DNA from: Centropus unirufus
Lineage: Eukaryota; Chordata; Aves; Cuculiformes; Centropidae
Direction: 5' to 3'
DNA length: 64,000 nucleotides
NCBI GenBank assembly: GCA_013397695.1
Contig: VYZI01000136.1
Coordinates: 742,488-806,487, forward strand
The position numbers were made by a program, and so were the translations under genes. Shown here in pieces: positions 23,947 through 36,775 of the stretch. Below the pieces are notes generated by a model, which did not search any database, was not told the origin of the DNA, and was given only the letters and a program-made list of their open reading frames with translations. Numbering within the stretch: the first letter of the stretch is position 1; each line of letters starts with the position of its first letter.

Positions 23947-26900
23947 AATTCAGTCTTACTTGCTACAAAAACCCTCTATATTTGGCCAAAAATTTAAGAA
24001 CTAATGCTTAAATAAAGAAAATAATATGTTAAAAAAAAGAGATAGAGAAGTTTAGAAATAAATTGCTAATCCTTTGTTGGTTTTTCCTTGAATTTCCCTG
24101 CAAAACACAGTCTCTTTGTGACAGCCACTTATCTCGCATCTCTAGTGTGTATAGGAGGCTGCTGGCTTTAAGCTGAATCACGTCTAATAGTTTCAATTTT
24201 TTCATAGGATATGTGTGCTCATGACTGATGTAATCGAAGACAGTTCATAGGAGGCAAAAGCTTGTCCACAGATAAAGCTTCTTAACTTTACAAGACCAAG
24301 ATTTTCTAATCTGGGAACTTCCAAGTTAGGCAATTACGTGCAAGCGTTAAAGGACGTGTCCTTGATTTTAAGAACAATGACTCACATGGGGACTGTTTTT
24401 CTAGAAATGCTTTAACACCCCGTGGCCCATCTTCTTTCCCCCCCCCACGAATTACAGATTTGTGGACAGTTGATTGTGGTATATAAATATGAATAAATTG
24501 CTTAAAATTATAATTTTTTTTGTTTGAAAGCTGGGATTGATTTTACTTAAACCTCAAATTTAGACCTGGATTGACAATACTGTCATAGCAGATATCCACA
24601 CGTCCAGATCAACTGACCATATCTTGGCAAAAGACAGCTTCTTGTCAGGTAAAGATTTTAAAGGTTATAGGTCAGAAAAGCTTATAAGTTGGTATAACAT
24701 TTTTTTTAAGGTTGCCAAAGCTGTAATACAAACCTAGTCTTTTTAAAGCTCATTGAATTGTACTATTAATCTTGGAATAAAAAAATACAGGAGCATTTGC
24801 AAATCTTACTTCAATAATTAACATGCACAAGTGATAGAAAGCAAATAGCAACCTTCCCCTGGACACCTATTCCTCATTTGCACATACTAATTACTTACAT
24901 TTGCATGCACATATGAAAACAGAGTTTTTTCCCTATTAGTACTGATCACATTCCTCATTAAGTTAAGCAAATACCCCCAAAATACAAACACAGTTGTAGC
25001 TAAATTTAACATTATTCTACAAAGCCTAATAACTAATGTATTCTTCAGGCTTTTTGGCTATCTGGGATAGTAACTTTCAAAGAAAATAACCAACTGCATG
25101 CTTTGATATTGGAAACAACTCAAACTCTGGCTGGGCCACCTCCTGACACTCATGGTTCTGATCTGCAGTTGTCAGATGTTGGAAAGCTGAGCAGCTGCTG
25201 GCACAGGCTGCTCATCTGCACGCAGCTAATGTAATTTCCTCTGTGCGAATTGTGAACACAAGCCTATTCAGCCCAGAGGGCTCAACAGACCCCTCTATTC
25301 TAAACATTGATAGGGTTTGGATGAGAGAGCAAGAATAAAGATATTACATTTCTGCCTGAAAGTTAAGATGGACTTTGCATTATTATATGTGCTAGTTTGT
25401 GGGTGGGATTTTGGTGGGTTTGGCTAAGGAGCACAGAGATAGGTTTAAAAAAGCACTGTGAAATCATTCAGACTGAAGTTACAAACCTCTTGCTCTTCAA
25501 AAATTCAGCTCAAGAGATTGTGGATGAATAGATCATCACACCATTGTGAATATTTAGCTTTAACCCACAGTTTACAGTGGAAGAATAATACCTAAATACA
25601 TTATGTACCCTGAAAATAGCTCAGTGCCGGTCTACTCTGGATTTTCCAAAGAGATGGGTTCTGCAGAAATCTCATTGTTCTTCTACACCGACCAGAGCGA
25701 GTCAGCTAGCTGAGCTGGGTTTACCCCCGCCTTTCATTGCCAGAGTGATGCAAAGCAGTCACAGAATACCAATGCACCTCTCCTGGTCTGCGAATGTATT
25801 GCTGCATCCAGGTACATTGCTGCAAGTAGCAGTGCTGGCACAAACATGGAAATTTGCTGAAACCCTTAAGTATTTCATTAAGGAGTTAGCATAGGTTCAT
25901 TTTTTCTTATAACAGGGAGCTATCCATGGGGAACGTGAGCGGTGCACATCAAACATGATGGTGGTTAAAGAATGCTTTAATAATCTACAATGGATGGAAG
26001 GGAAAGAGGGGAATTTGAGGTTAACAACTGCCATGATTTTCAGGGTAGAAGAAATTTAGGCAGAGGGAGCCTTCCAAGCTAGATAAATAGTAGAGGAAAT
26101 TCAGTATTGAAGTGCAGAAATAATAGAAGGTATCCTGAAATACTCACCTGTTTATTTTATGCAGCTGGCTATGCAAATTCTACATTAACAGTTTCAGCTC
26201 TAGAAGAAAATTTGGGAGGCATTATAAATAACTTAATCAAAATACTTACTGTGGCGGTAAGGTCAACTGAACAAAATTGCTAGGGTGCATGAAGACCACA
26301 ATGGAGATTAATAAAGACAATTATGTAAAACTGTATAAATCAAAGCATCCTCTCAGCTTGAATGTCATGTGCACTTCCAGACTCCTAAATTCAGAAGTGG
26401 ACACAGTAGAAATGGAAATTATTCTGCAGTTTGTCACAACAATTATTTAAAAGTGAGAACAATCACTTTAGAGACGAAAAAATTAGCCAGACCATGATAA
26501 ATGTATATAAAAGCCAGGCTATATACATGAAGTAACTGCCGACCCCTGATTAGCACTTTCTTAAAATGTTAGAACACAAAGTATTTCCGGATATTGAAGG
26601 ATGACAAATGCTAAATCCAAAAGTAAAATAATATTTTCCAGCAAAGTCGTAATTAACCTTTGGAATGTATTGCAACATGATACTGTGGTGATCACCAAGC
26701 TGATAAACTTGAATAAGTTGTTTAACAGAGGTAACTAGCCTGGGATTCCTACAGATTTGTAACTTAAATCCCTTCTCTTCCCTCTTCTCATTTTTACCTT
26801 TCCAACCTGAAGGATTAAGAAAGTGGTCTATGTGCTGGACAGGACACACATACCAGTTAGTTAATGGCTGTTTCTCCAAGAGTTGAGATTAAAATGTTAA

Positions 26901-29900
26901 CAAGACCTTCTTTCTTCTTTCCTTCTAAAAGCATGGTGGAGCTTGAGAGCTTGGAGACTTCTCTGGTTGAAACTGAGAAAGATATTTGAAAGAGAAACAG
27001 ATAGATTGGTTATAAGATCAAAATAAATGAGGATATGAAAGTCCTGCTTGACCTTAGAGAAATGTAATTTGCCCTAGGCTGCAGTTCAGTTTTCATCCTG
27101 GAGTAGCTTCCAAAGAGAATGATCCCAGAACACCACCAAGTCTGGGATATTGAAAAAGATTTTGTAAGCATTTCAAATATTGGCTGAGCATTGAAGTCAA
27201 GCAGTGCTCAAGCACTGGCTAGATGAGGAGCCAGGAATATGCCACCAATGAGGACAGCTCTTCTCTTTCCTCCTGCCAGGCTTCAAAGACAGCTGGAGGG
27301 GCATGACAAGAGATGGAGAACCATGCCTGACAATGCAGAGGGAGAGGATCAGTAGGCTGGCTGGGCGAAAGCCAGGGCTGAAGCCCAAATTGGACATATA
27401 ATAACTTGAAAAAGTTACAAAGTACAAGAATAGGAAATTTTGCAAATGTATTTCTGTTTGTTGGAAAGATCATGTGTCAAGCTAAGCTTGCTAACTCCTT
27501 CCTAACTGCAAGAGTTATTTTTTCCAGTAGCTGTGGGTGTTTGCTTTATATTCAGATAAGCTTTCTATTTTCTCTGACATTTTCTCAGAGTAATAAGGAT
27601 GTTTTGTTTCTGATAATCCTTTTTCAGCTTGCAATGCTAGAAGAGCATAGGCTGTTTCAAAAGAGTGAAGACCATGTACTTTCAGTCCTACATTACTTAC
27701 TTGGGATGAAATAAAAAGTATGTGCAAGCTATTTTCAACTCTTGGAGACATTTCATTATCTGTACACTTCTATTCAGTAAAAACGTGGTACAGTTTGAAA
27801 AATATTATGTCTTCTGCCATCACACACAGGCCAAGATTCTTCAAAATGAGAAAGTGCAATAAAGAAGAAACAAACTTTTCTGATCTGTCGAGTATCTTGT
27901 GCAAATAACCTATGCTTTTTCTTCACCCTACTTTTACTTCAAGAGAGCAGTGCTGACAGATTGAAGCAGTACATGTTGATCTAGAACCCTCTGTACCCTC
28001 TGGTTAGCACAGCAAACTTTTCCATTAATGCTCTGTAAGCCTAATGTGAAACAGCGTTAGTATCCGAGTCTGCAAGCCATGTTGCATCTTCTTGATCCAG
28101 CTTTACTGTAGGTAGCCAGTAATAGTTTGGGTGTTGTGATAGGATTTGAGAAACATATGTTTTAGGGGTCCAGTGAAAACAATTTTCATAAAAAAGTCCT
28201 GTTCGTTGAAACTGGAAATAATTATGTTCAATACATTGAAAAGTATATATACTCTTACTGAGTATCTGTGTAGTATCCGCAAATTTACTGAGACAATCCT
28301 TTTGTGGAAATTACATGGAAAAACCATAGAAATGAATGAGTCTTACTAAGAGGTCAGAAATATTTGCAGCTTATTCAAGGGAGATTAAGTAGCAAGACTT
28401 TGTAGTGGGCGGTGTAGAAATTCTTCCTTGAAATTCTCATTTCTCTGTCATTTTAGGAAATGCATGTGCGTGCCAATGTATCTCGTTGTTCTTCTGATGT
28501 TTTTATCAGATCCATGTGAAATGCAGTTGGTTCCAGCCTTGAAATGTAAATTTGTCTTACGCTGCTCTTACTGCCAGTAGGAAGACTAAAAATACATATG
28601 TAATGGTGTTCCTGGAACGCTTGCAAATGCCTTTAGATGATGATTCCAGTTTTTTTTGCTGTTATCCAAAATAGTGTTAATTTCACAGACTCATTTTTGG
28701 CCAAAGTGTATAGAGTTGTATTTAAATTAAAAATTCCTCTAAGAATAAAATGGCTTAACTATTAGAAGAACTTTGCCAAGTAGATAGATCCCCAAAATGG
28801 AGCCTGCATTAAAAAAAAAAGAATTATGTTTTGCCAATTTATTATGCTTACATCTGGTTTCATGATTTTCTTCTTACTTCCACAATATTAGAAACCCAAA
28901 ACAGCCCACAAGCCTGGTAATTCAGGAAGGCTTATAATTGAGGCAGATCTATTTCTTTTTTTCTGAACAGAGAAAAATTATAAAAGTAATAATAAAGTTA
29001 GAAAAAGGAGTGTAATCATCATAACCAAAGGGAGTTGCAACAAAGACTTCTGACTAATGACATCAGAGACTTTGAAAGTGGGGCATTTTAAGTCTGGTGC
29101 CTAAAAGTATGGATTTAGGAAAGTTTACAAAGGTGACTATTTAAAGCCTGGAGTCAGGAAAATGTTTCTGCTAAAACCATCTTTAAAAACTGACCTGAGT
29201 GGAGGCAAAAATAGATTGATCTCTAGAGCCAAAATGATGTTTTTTCAAGTAAATGCAGTGTCCCTGTGTTTATTCTTATGGGAATCAGGAGCAGTCAGAC
29301 TTTCTGAAAACCAGACATGTTAAAGATTTTGATTGCATTAACCTAGCCAGACAACATGGGAGACATTTGGGCTCAATGTCATCTTTTTAAATACAGCTGT
29401 AATTGTCAAATTCATTGTGCTCAACTTCAAATATACAATGTGGAAGTTTCTATTTGACTTGGTTTTCCACTTTGCCTTCAACAAATGGAGAGAAGAGGCA
29501 TGACAGAGAACGAGTCATCTCATCCTTGAGTAGAATCTAAAACTGGTCACATGAATCTTCCTTCCCAAGGCCATATTTCTCTTCATGGCTCTAAAAGGAG
29601 TGTAGAATAAGTGTCAACACCACAGATGTCTGAAATTTGAAGAGATACATCTTGTCCTGGATACTAAAACCCAAGCACCAACCTGTGAACATTTTACTTC
29701 CATCTTTATTATTCCTTTCACTGCTTTTAATGTATGATATGATGATGGCTCTTTAATGATTTCTTTTCCATGGTGTTCACAGGTGGAAAAGATTTATGCT
29801 ACTTGGTAAATTTAACTTCATATTTGGTGCAATAAAGAAAGTGGAAGTGCACTTAAGGGTTATAAAAAATCTTGGCTCTCAAATCATAAAATTTCTGCAG

Positions 29901-30953
29901 TGTGGGTATTTCAGGTGTCTTATTGCTGAAGGTGCTTAAACTAACCTAAATAGTCATTGATGACAGGAAATCAGCATCAGTAGTATAGTAAATCTATGTG
30001 TTGTCTGGCTAGCAGTGAGAGGTTAAATACCTTAGGCGATGATATCAGCTAATGGTACATAAAGAGTTTTGAGAAATACCACATACAAAACTCTGGAGAA
30101 AGAGTCTTTAAGGTAAAGCTAATAAAAGAGATAATGCAGTTAACCTGGAGTGATTCAAGGTGAAATTCAATTCCCAGAAAGTTCTTGGTCCTTTGGCAAG
30201 AGCAGACTTTACTATTGCAACTACAGTTTCTAAAAACCCATGGCCATATCACTCAGACTGAAAACTAAATATACTTTGCTAATCAGCTGTAAAAAAAAAA
30301 TAATCAGAATTAGAATCAGAAGGAAAAGTAACTGAAATGCTTAACAAAATCCAGAGTTTTAATGAAAATCAACTCAGATTCATTTTAAATTGCTATAGAG
30401 CCTGAAAGTCATTTCAGTCACCAGACAGGCATGATTTATGCCCTAGAAGCTAATAGGCACACTCCAAACCTAAACAGAAATGGAAGATTGGTAGCATATT
30501 ACAGTGTTACATATTGGCAGTTATGAGAAAGGCTTCTTGCATGAAGGGAAATGACTTTTTTGCTGTACCCTGGTAATTGTTTGAAGAACAAAAAAAAACC
30601 TAACAAAAAAGTAGCAAGCCATTTCTGAAAAATAACACACAAACAGAATAAGAAATGAAACTGCAAGGAAAATACATCTGCTGAAGACAGACTAAGACAG
30701 GAGGGAGAATTTATAAGCACTGTGCTAATTTTGTAATCTCAGACCCTGAGCTGAATGCAAGAATGACGGGAAAGGACCTTATCTGATAGATGTGACAGAA
30801 GCAACAGGATTTAAAGATGATAATCTTCATCTGAACTGCTACCAAAGATTTATACCCGTAGAGTTAGATGTTAAACTTTCTCGTAAAACTGAAGTGTTTG
30901 CACTTAATATATTTAGAAATTAGAACCAGGAAGAGTCTCTCCTTCTGTCTCAG

Positions 30954-31006
30954 CCTCTGTAGGTTTTAGCATAAACTAGATGTCTTAAATATGCTAGGGA
31001 AATCAG
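30954..31006 (+). other. Candidate non-coding mini-exon (53 bp)
   Basis: A pyrimidine-rich acceptor, CTCTCCTTCTGTCTCAG, ends at 30953. A perfect consensus donor, CAG|GTAAGTG, begins its intron at 31007. The 53 bp between them has stops in all three plus-strand frames, so it could only be an untranslated, long-noncoding-RNA or poison exon. The signals are directly visible; use of the exon is inferred. Confidence 0.25.
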
Positions 31007-34000
31007 GTAAGTGCATGCTGAGCCTCTTTGCTCATTCATTCAAATTACCAGATTGAAAGAGTTGTAAATGTGTTTGTAAACAGTATGTTATGGGCTTATG
31101 CATTTGCTGTGCTTCAGAATTATGCAAGTCACATAATCTTCTACATTTACTCTTGCAGCATTTTCAAACAAGATCGGGCAGGTTTTCTAAGGGAATGTGA
31201 GGCCCACTTGCTGAAATAACATTAGGGTCAATGCTTCACTGTTTGGCGGTTTTCTCTTTGAAATAGAAGAACAAGATGAATCAACCAGCTTTATCAGTAT
31301 TTAAACCTCAGCCTTTTACCTAATTAAGTGGGTGTAATTTGGTCTCGCTTTTGCTTAAGCTTATGAAAATCTCAAGAAAGCTGTTAGGATGCATGTAGCA
31401 TGGCTTTGGGAGCTCTTTTCCCCTCAGCTCTTTGACCCTCTCGTTCTAAGGTCAGCCAAACCATGAGCACCTCATCTTCATCATTCTCTAGCTTGATCTA
31501 TGGTGACTACCTGAAAATTCCCTTTGAACCTAAAATCAGTATGGTCAAAACTGAATTTTTTTATCCTTCCCACTACTATCTACTCACTCTGTTTCTTTGG
31601 CTATGGGGAACCAGCCCACTCCTCTCTATCGCTCTGCTGGGTCGGTTTGGCTTGACCCTGACTCATGTCTGAGCCTTCCTGGCACAATCAGATCTAAGTG
31701 ATATCTATTTAGGCCCAAAAAACTTCAGCTCAAGACTGTGCATGAGACTTGGGAGCTGAATTAATCCTCCTGCTCTCTTTCACATAAATATAAATGTTGA
31801 GATCAATTATACAATATCTGGACTCTTTGCTGCCTCATTTCTCTCCCAGTGAGGGATCACACTCTCCAGAATTTCAGATCTTCGTTAACTTCCCAGAAGC
31901 TGGGACAACGCATTATCTAATGGAGATTGCATACCTTCGGCATGTCTGAAACTATGAAATTAATTCAGCCATCCAAGATGTGTGATTACTTCTGCATAAC
32001 CATATTGCTTGAGGCATTCTGCTGTCTTTATTGCAAACCCATCCTCACACTTATAAGGAAATCACACATGTATTTTTCAATGTGAATGTGACTAATTTTT
32101 TTCCTAACTTGGAGGCAAAAAAATACCAAATAATTGGCCGTTTCATCTCTAATCAGATGAAGTAATGATAATGAACAATGGTATGAAGATATGAAATGGA
32201 GAACAAAATATGTTTCCTTCATGTAAGGTCAAGACTCAGAGTGATGTAACCTGTTTTGCCATTGACTGGTTAGAAGAGAGGAGCACAGAGACTCCTGGCA
32301 AAGCAATGAAACAGATGGACAACTTTGCCCGAACAAGAACTTTTTCCTCTTGAGGAGAGAAATGTTGGAGAATCTGTGAGGAAAGAGGTATAAATGAATA
32401 TTCTAGGAAACCAATAGGATTTAGGCTGTAACTCTGGCTAATGTGAACCGGAGGCTAAAGGAGCAGTGAATGAGGGACTGGACATATTGCACCCTTCCTA
32501 TCTCTCCTTTGAGCGAAGTGATTGAGAGAACCACTTTGCCCCTGCCCAGGTCTGTGAATCTGCATCATTATCTAACAGCTCAGTGGTAGAGCCAAAAAAA
32601 CACATTCCAGCATATATGGAGCATATGTGGCAAGACAAATTGGGACACTATGTTATACTTTGCAAATGTATTCCTAGTTTTAAATAAAACATTTGCTACT
32701 AAAAGAACCATTTGAACATGGTAACCCAGAGCAGACCATGGCTGCAAATCAGAGAGATAATCACATGGCAGAGTTGCCCATTTAGGTCAAGGTTCAGTGT
32801 CTGTGCAAGCTAGGACAACCTTTTTGCACTCCTACACTAGATATGCACCTGGCACCCAATTTTTGTGATTCCAGTGCATCCATAGCACTCAGAAACTTCA
32901 CGTCTCAGCCACACAGCATTTTATTGCTTATGGCCTGCTAAAGGATTATTGGTATTTCAGGTGATTTGCAGAGAACTCCAATAACAGTCTTTCACTGAGC
33001 CCTGTGCATGAGATAAAGATGAAAACATATTTCAGGCTGGAAATATGCCTCCTATCTCTTACCCAGTCAAAAGCAATTCTATAGCAGTAAGGTACTGTAC
33101 TACAAGATGGATTTTAATCTCCCTTACACCAATGGAAATTAGAGAAAGTTCAGGTAGAATCAGTAGAGTTGCAGCAACATAAATCAATTCTTTTTTCAGC
33201 TTGCATGTAGGGACAGAGACTTTTTCCCAAATAAAGAAGGATTGGAAGGCAGAATTCTCTCTCCTTGTATCTTTGTCCCTATATATACTGATGAATTTCA
33301 GGTAGAATGAATCAAGACAGGATGAAGCACAAAGGACATCAAGTAGTGTTGACAAGAAGAAGTTGGTGACAACAATGCCAGGGAGACTGGGAGAGGGTTT
33401 AGTGGCCATGGCACAAATACATGGAGGAAGATAAAGGCAGGGGCTGTCAGTAAAGCAGCAGCAGGAACAGAGTCAGCAAAAGACAAAAGGAATGAAAGGA
33501 GTAGCCCCATGATGAGGAAAGTAAAAACCACATAAAGATATTTGTTCCCATAGCAGGATGTGCTTGGCTGCCATTCCAGTACAAAAGGACTGTGTCCTGA
33601 CAGGAGAACCAAACCCTTTCATCTGGAAGGATATTTGCTGTGATCTATATTGTCACACTATTACATGGCCCTCAGTGCCATCATTTTTGATGGTAGAAGC
33701 AGTGCTAAAATTCAAATTGCTCTATGCTGCTAAGGTTACCCATTTTGCACAACAAACTCATCATGTCAGTGAATCAACAGGGGGAAAGTTTCACCCCACA
33801 GCCCTAGGGTGGGCTGGTAGAGGGGAAGGTGGGCTGAGAGGCTGGCCTTGTAACTCTATTATTTGGTTTCTATTACTAATATCATACATGAACTTTGCAC
33901 TATAATTTACTCCTTTAGCCTGTGACAGAAGATTGTTTTTCATAAGGTCAGTGGCATTTTTCAAAGGGCAAACCTGCAATATTTGCAGGATGCTGCTGCC

Positions 34001-35659
34001 ACGTTCTGTGCACCCATTTAGATGCTATCCCTAGCCAAGCAAATGGTGCTCAGAGCATTCCTGTTCCAATATGAAGGGGAAAAATAAAAAGTATTAAATG
34101 ATTTCTCTGTGATTTTGAACTAATTGGAGAATTCAAAGCATTGGAGACAACATGCACAAAACCGTGCTGAATAGGGATAAAAGAATCTTACATTCAATGC
34201 TTTCACCTAGTTGGGAGCATCCTGTTGCAGCTTTCTGAAAACACTCTGGTGTTATCACTTAGTGGCTGTATCAAAAACATCTCTAATCCACAGCCCTGCT
34301 AACTGCCATGCACTCCCGGAGAGAATGAGCTTCCAGCTCCAAGCATATGTTTGGCCCAGAGGACCGATAATTATGATTTCTCTCTTGAAGCACTCAGAAG
34401 CTATGATCATGGTCCAAGAGCCCCCCTAGAATCTAGAGTTACACGTTGACCCGACCCAAAGATTAAAATTTTAACGTTTTTGTAAGATAAAGCTGGAAAA
34501 GTAGGGTCTTCTCTAGGAGAACATCTTTTTTAGTACATATATTTTTGCTCAAATGTGAGCAGTTGTAGAGTACCGTAAGACAGGCACTCAACCACGGGTC
34601 CTAAGCTGTCCTTTGGACAAGGAACGATTTGAAAGATTTCACCCTGCAAGACCAAATCCTTACCTCTTTTACCCAAATGAGAGTCTTTTCTTCCTCCTTT
34701 ACAAGTAAACAGTTTTCAGCATGGATGTTTGAAATAGAATAGAATATTAACAATAATGCCAACAGGTTAAAAAGAGTGGACAATACCCAGCTTAGGGGAG
34801 AGAGGGAAAATCAGTCCCCTTCGGCTTTTTTGTTTATGCTTTTAAATTACACCAACTACCTCGGAATCTGTTCTGACAGCTGGGTATGAGCAAGTCAGAT
34901 CTGGATACAGGTTTCTCCACCAAGAGTCCTTTGTCCTCTGCCACATCCTTTGCCCTGACCAGGGTGAAACCATTACATTGGCCATGCAAATTTTAGGATT
35001 GTGGCCACAAACCTCCTGTGATCACAGTGGCCATAGGATTAAATTGCACTAACAAGCTGCAAAAAAGTTAGAGTACGGATGAGGACAAAGACCATGGACT
35101 TGGACTGTGGCATGAGTATCGTCCAGCTTCAACTAAAGCTGTGCCAGAACAGTGGGGGGAGCTGCATTGCATTTAAATGAGAGCTTGAAAAGGATTTTGA
35201 GCTGTTCATATGGTAAAGGCATCTGTATTAACATCCTTAGTTCATGGTTATAAAAGGCACACTCCTCTAAGTAGCAGTGCACAATTTAAAGTTCACCAAT
35301 AGTATGTACAAATCAAGATAATACAGTCTTGGGCACTGATCTATTGAATCTATTTATCAAAAAGAACTGAAAAAGACCCCAAGAAATCATTCAGCACAGA
35401 TGACTTCAATGAGATTGGTCCCATCTCCTACAGCAAGTTAGTTTCCCACAGAAAAGAATTGACGGAGAATGGCAGTTGCAACCTTTGTATATGAGAAAGA
35501 AACTGTCTCTGTATCTCAAAGCATAGTTTTATGAGATTCTGGAATGGAGTTGGTCTAGGATAATTGTTGTTGGAGACATTGAGAGGCACTAAAAGTACAA
35601 GCAGGCATTTTTGACTAAACCCAAGAAATTCTTACAATGTAAGACTGAGCGTGAAAGAC

Positions 35660-35702
35660 AAAAAAAAAAAAATCAAAAAAGAGAAAAAACAAAAAAAGAA
35701 AA
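35660..35702. repeat. A-rich low-complexity tract
   Basis: Thirteen A in a row, followed by further A runs broken by single T, C or G bases. No retroposed gene body is recognisable upstream on the plus strand, so a processed pseudogene tail is not supported. Confidence 0.8.
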
Positions 35703-36359
35703 CCCACTAACTTCTCCTAACCCAAACCCTGCAGTTGTGAAGCAAAAAGGAACCCTCTGAAGACAGACAGTAAAGTCGACCCCCTACAACTGAGAGTTCT
35801 CACAATCAGAGAAGACACACATGCAAGGCTTCCTCATGCCCTGGAAAAAAGCTTTTGATATTCTGGAGGGAATTAGGAAAAGAAAAAGAAAAACTGAAAG
35901 CAAGTGAACATCACTGACAGCCGACTCCCCTTCTCTGCCCCTTGGCAGAAGTTTTGGTATTAATTTATTCAGTTGCTGTGTAGAACTGATCAGATATTTT
36001 CTGAAAAAAGTGCTCTCCTCTTTGAAAATGCTGGTTTGCTTGATATTCATTATTATTATGGAAGTTTCTTATCTCCTTTCTGAAACTCGATCTGTTTGGT
36101 TTATTCGTATTTCCTAATGTCCTGAGTTTTACCTCGCAGGCACCACCCAGATTAATTGTGCAGTCGTGAGAAGGGCCTACAAATGTGTGATGCTTGGGTG
36201 AGAGTGTCAGCACATGCAGAAGACCTGTTGACATTTTTTAGAAGCAGCAACAGAAAGCAATAATGAACTTGCTTCAATTGCTTCTGAGGGTTTATTACTT
36301 AGCTAGAAAGTTCAGGTGTAAGTTGAACCATGAGTAACCACTTGCCTGGTTCACAGTAA

Positions 36360-36775
36360 GAATCATAAAAACATAGGATGGTTTGGGTTAGAGGGGACCT
36401 TACAGATCATCCAGTTCCAACAGCCCCGCCATGGACAGGGACATCTTCCATTCAATCGAGTTCTTCAAAGTCTCAAGCAGCCTGGGCATGAACACCTCCC
36501 GGGAGGGAGTATCCATGACTTCTCTAGACAATTTGTTTCAGTACCTCACCACACTCACAGGAAGAAAAAAATTATTCCTAAAGTCTAATGTAAAACTCCC
36601 TCATCTTAAACTGTTCTCCCTTGTCCTATCCCTGTACTCCCTGATCAAGAGCCCCTCTCCAGCTTTCCTGGAGCCCCTTCAGGTGCTGGAAGTTCTGCTC
36701 TAAGGTTTCCCTGGAAGCTTCTCTTCTCCAGCCAAAGAAACCCCAACTTCCTCAGCCTGTCCTTCTAGGGCAGAC
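36360..36775 (-). mobile_element. CR1 LINE 3' portion, truncated (copy E)
   Basis: A reverse-complement CR1 begins with its 3' end at GAATCATAAAAACATAGGAT and GGTTTGGGTTAGAGGGGACC, then CAGTTCCAACAGCCCCGCCA, GACTTCTCTAGACAATTTG, CAGTACCTCACCACACTCAC, TCCCTTGTCCTATCCCTGTA, CCTGATCAAGAGCCCC and CTTCTCTTCTCCAGCC, ending near CTCAGCCTGTCCTTCTAGGG. Same 3'-end type as copy D, with more point changes. No intact reading frame. Confidence 0.96.

Larger units (their letters stand above)
23947..36359. other. 12-kb unique non-coding stretch, no gene seen
   Basis: No recognised protein or RNA gene and no clear transposon. It holds a C8-C9 run near 24440, a possible 53-bp non-coding exon (30954-31006), an A-rich low-complexity tract (35660-35702) and scattered AT-rich patches. 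Open frames up to about 115 codons (33059-33409 minus, 33558-33905 plus) overlap each other on both strands and show no domain; the hydrophobic look of the minus frame at 33298-33612 is not matched to any family I know. Confidence 0.6.

Noticed and set aside
33059..33905. Overlapping open frames of 104-116 codons on both strands, one hydrophobic
   Set aside because: No recognisable domain or splice-flanked structure. The hydrophobic look comes from T-rich sequence, which codes for Phe and Leu.
35660..35702. Poly-A tail of a processed pseudogene
   Set aside because: The tract is interrupted, no coding remnant lies upstream, and no flanking target-site duplication was noticed.
36431..36703. 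Plus-strand open frame of 90 codons
   Set aside because: It is the antisense of minus-strand CR1 copy E.
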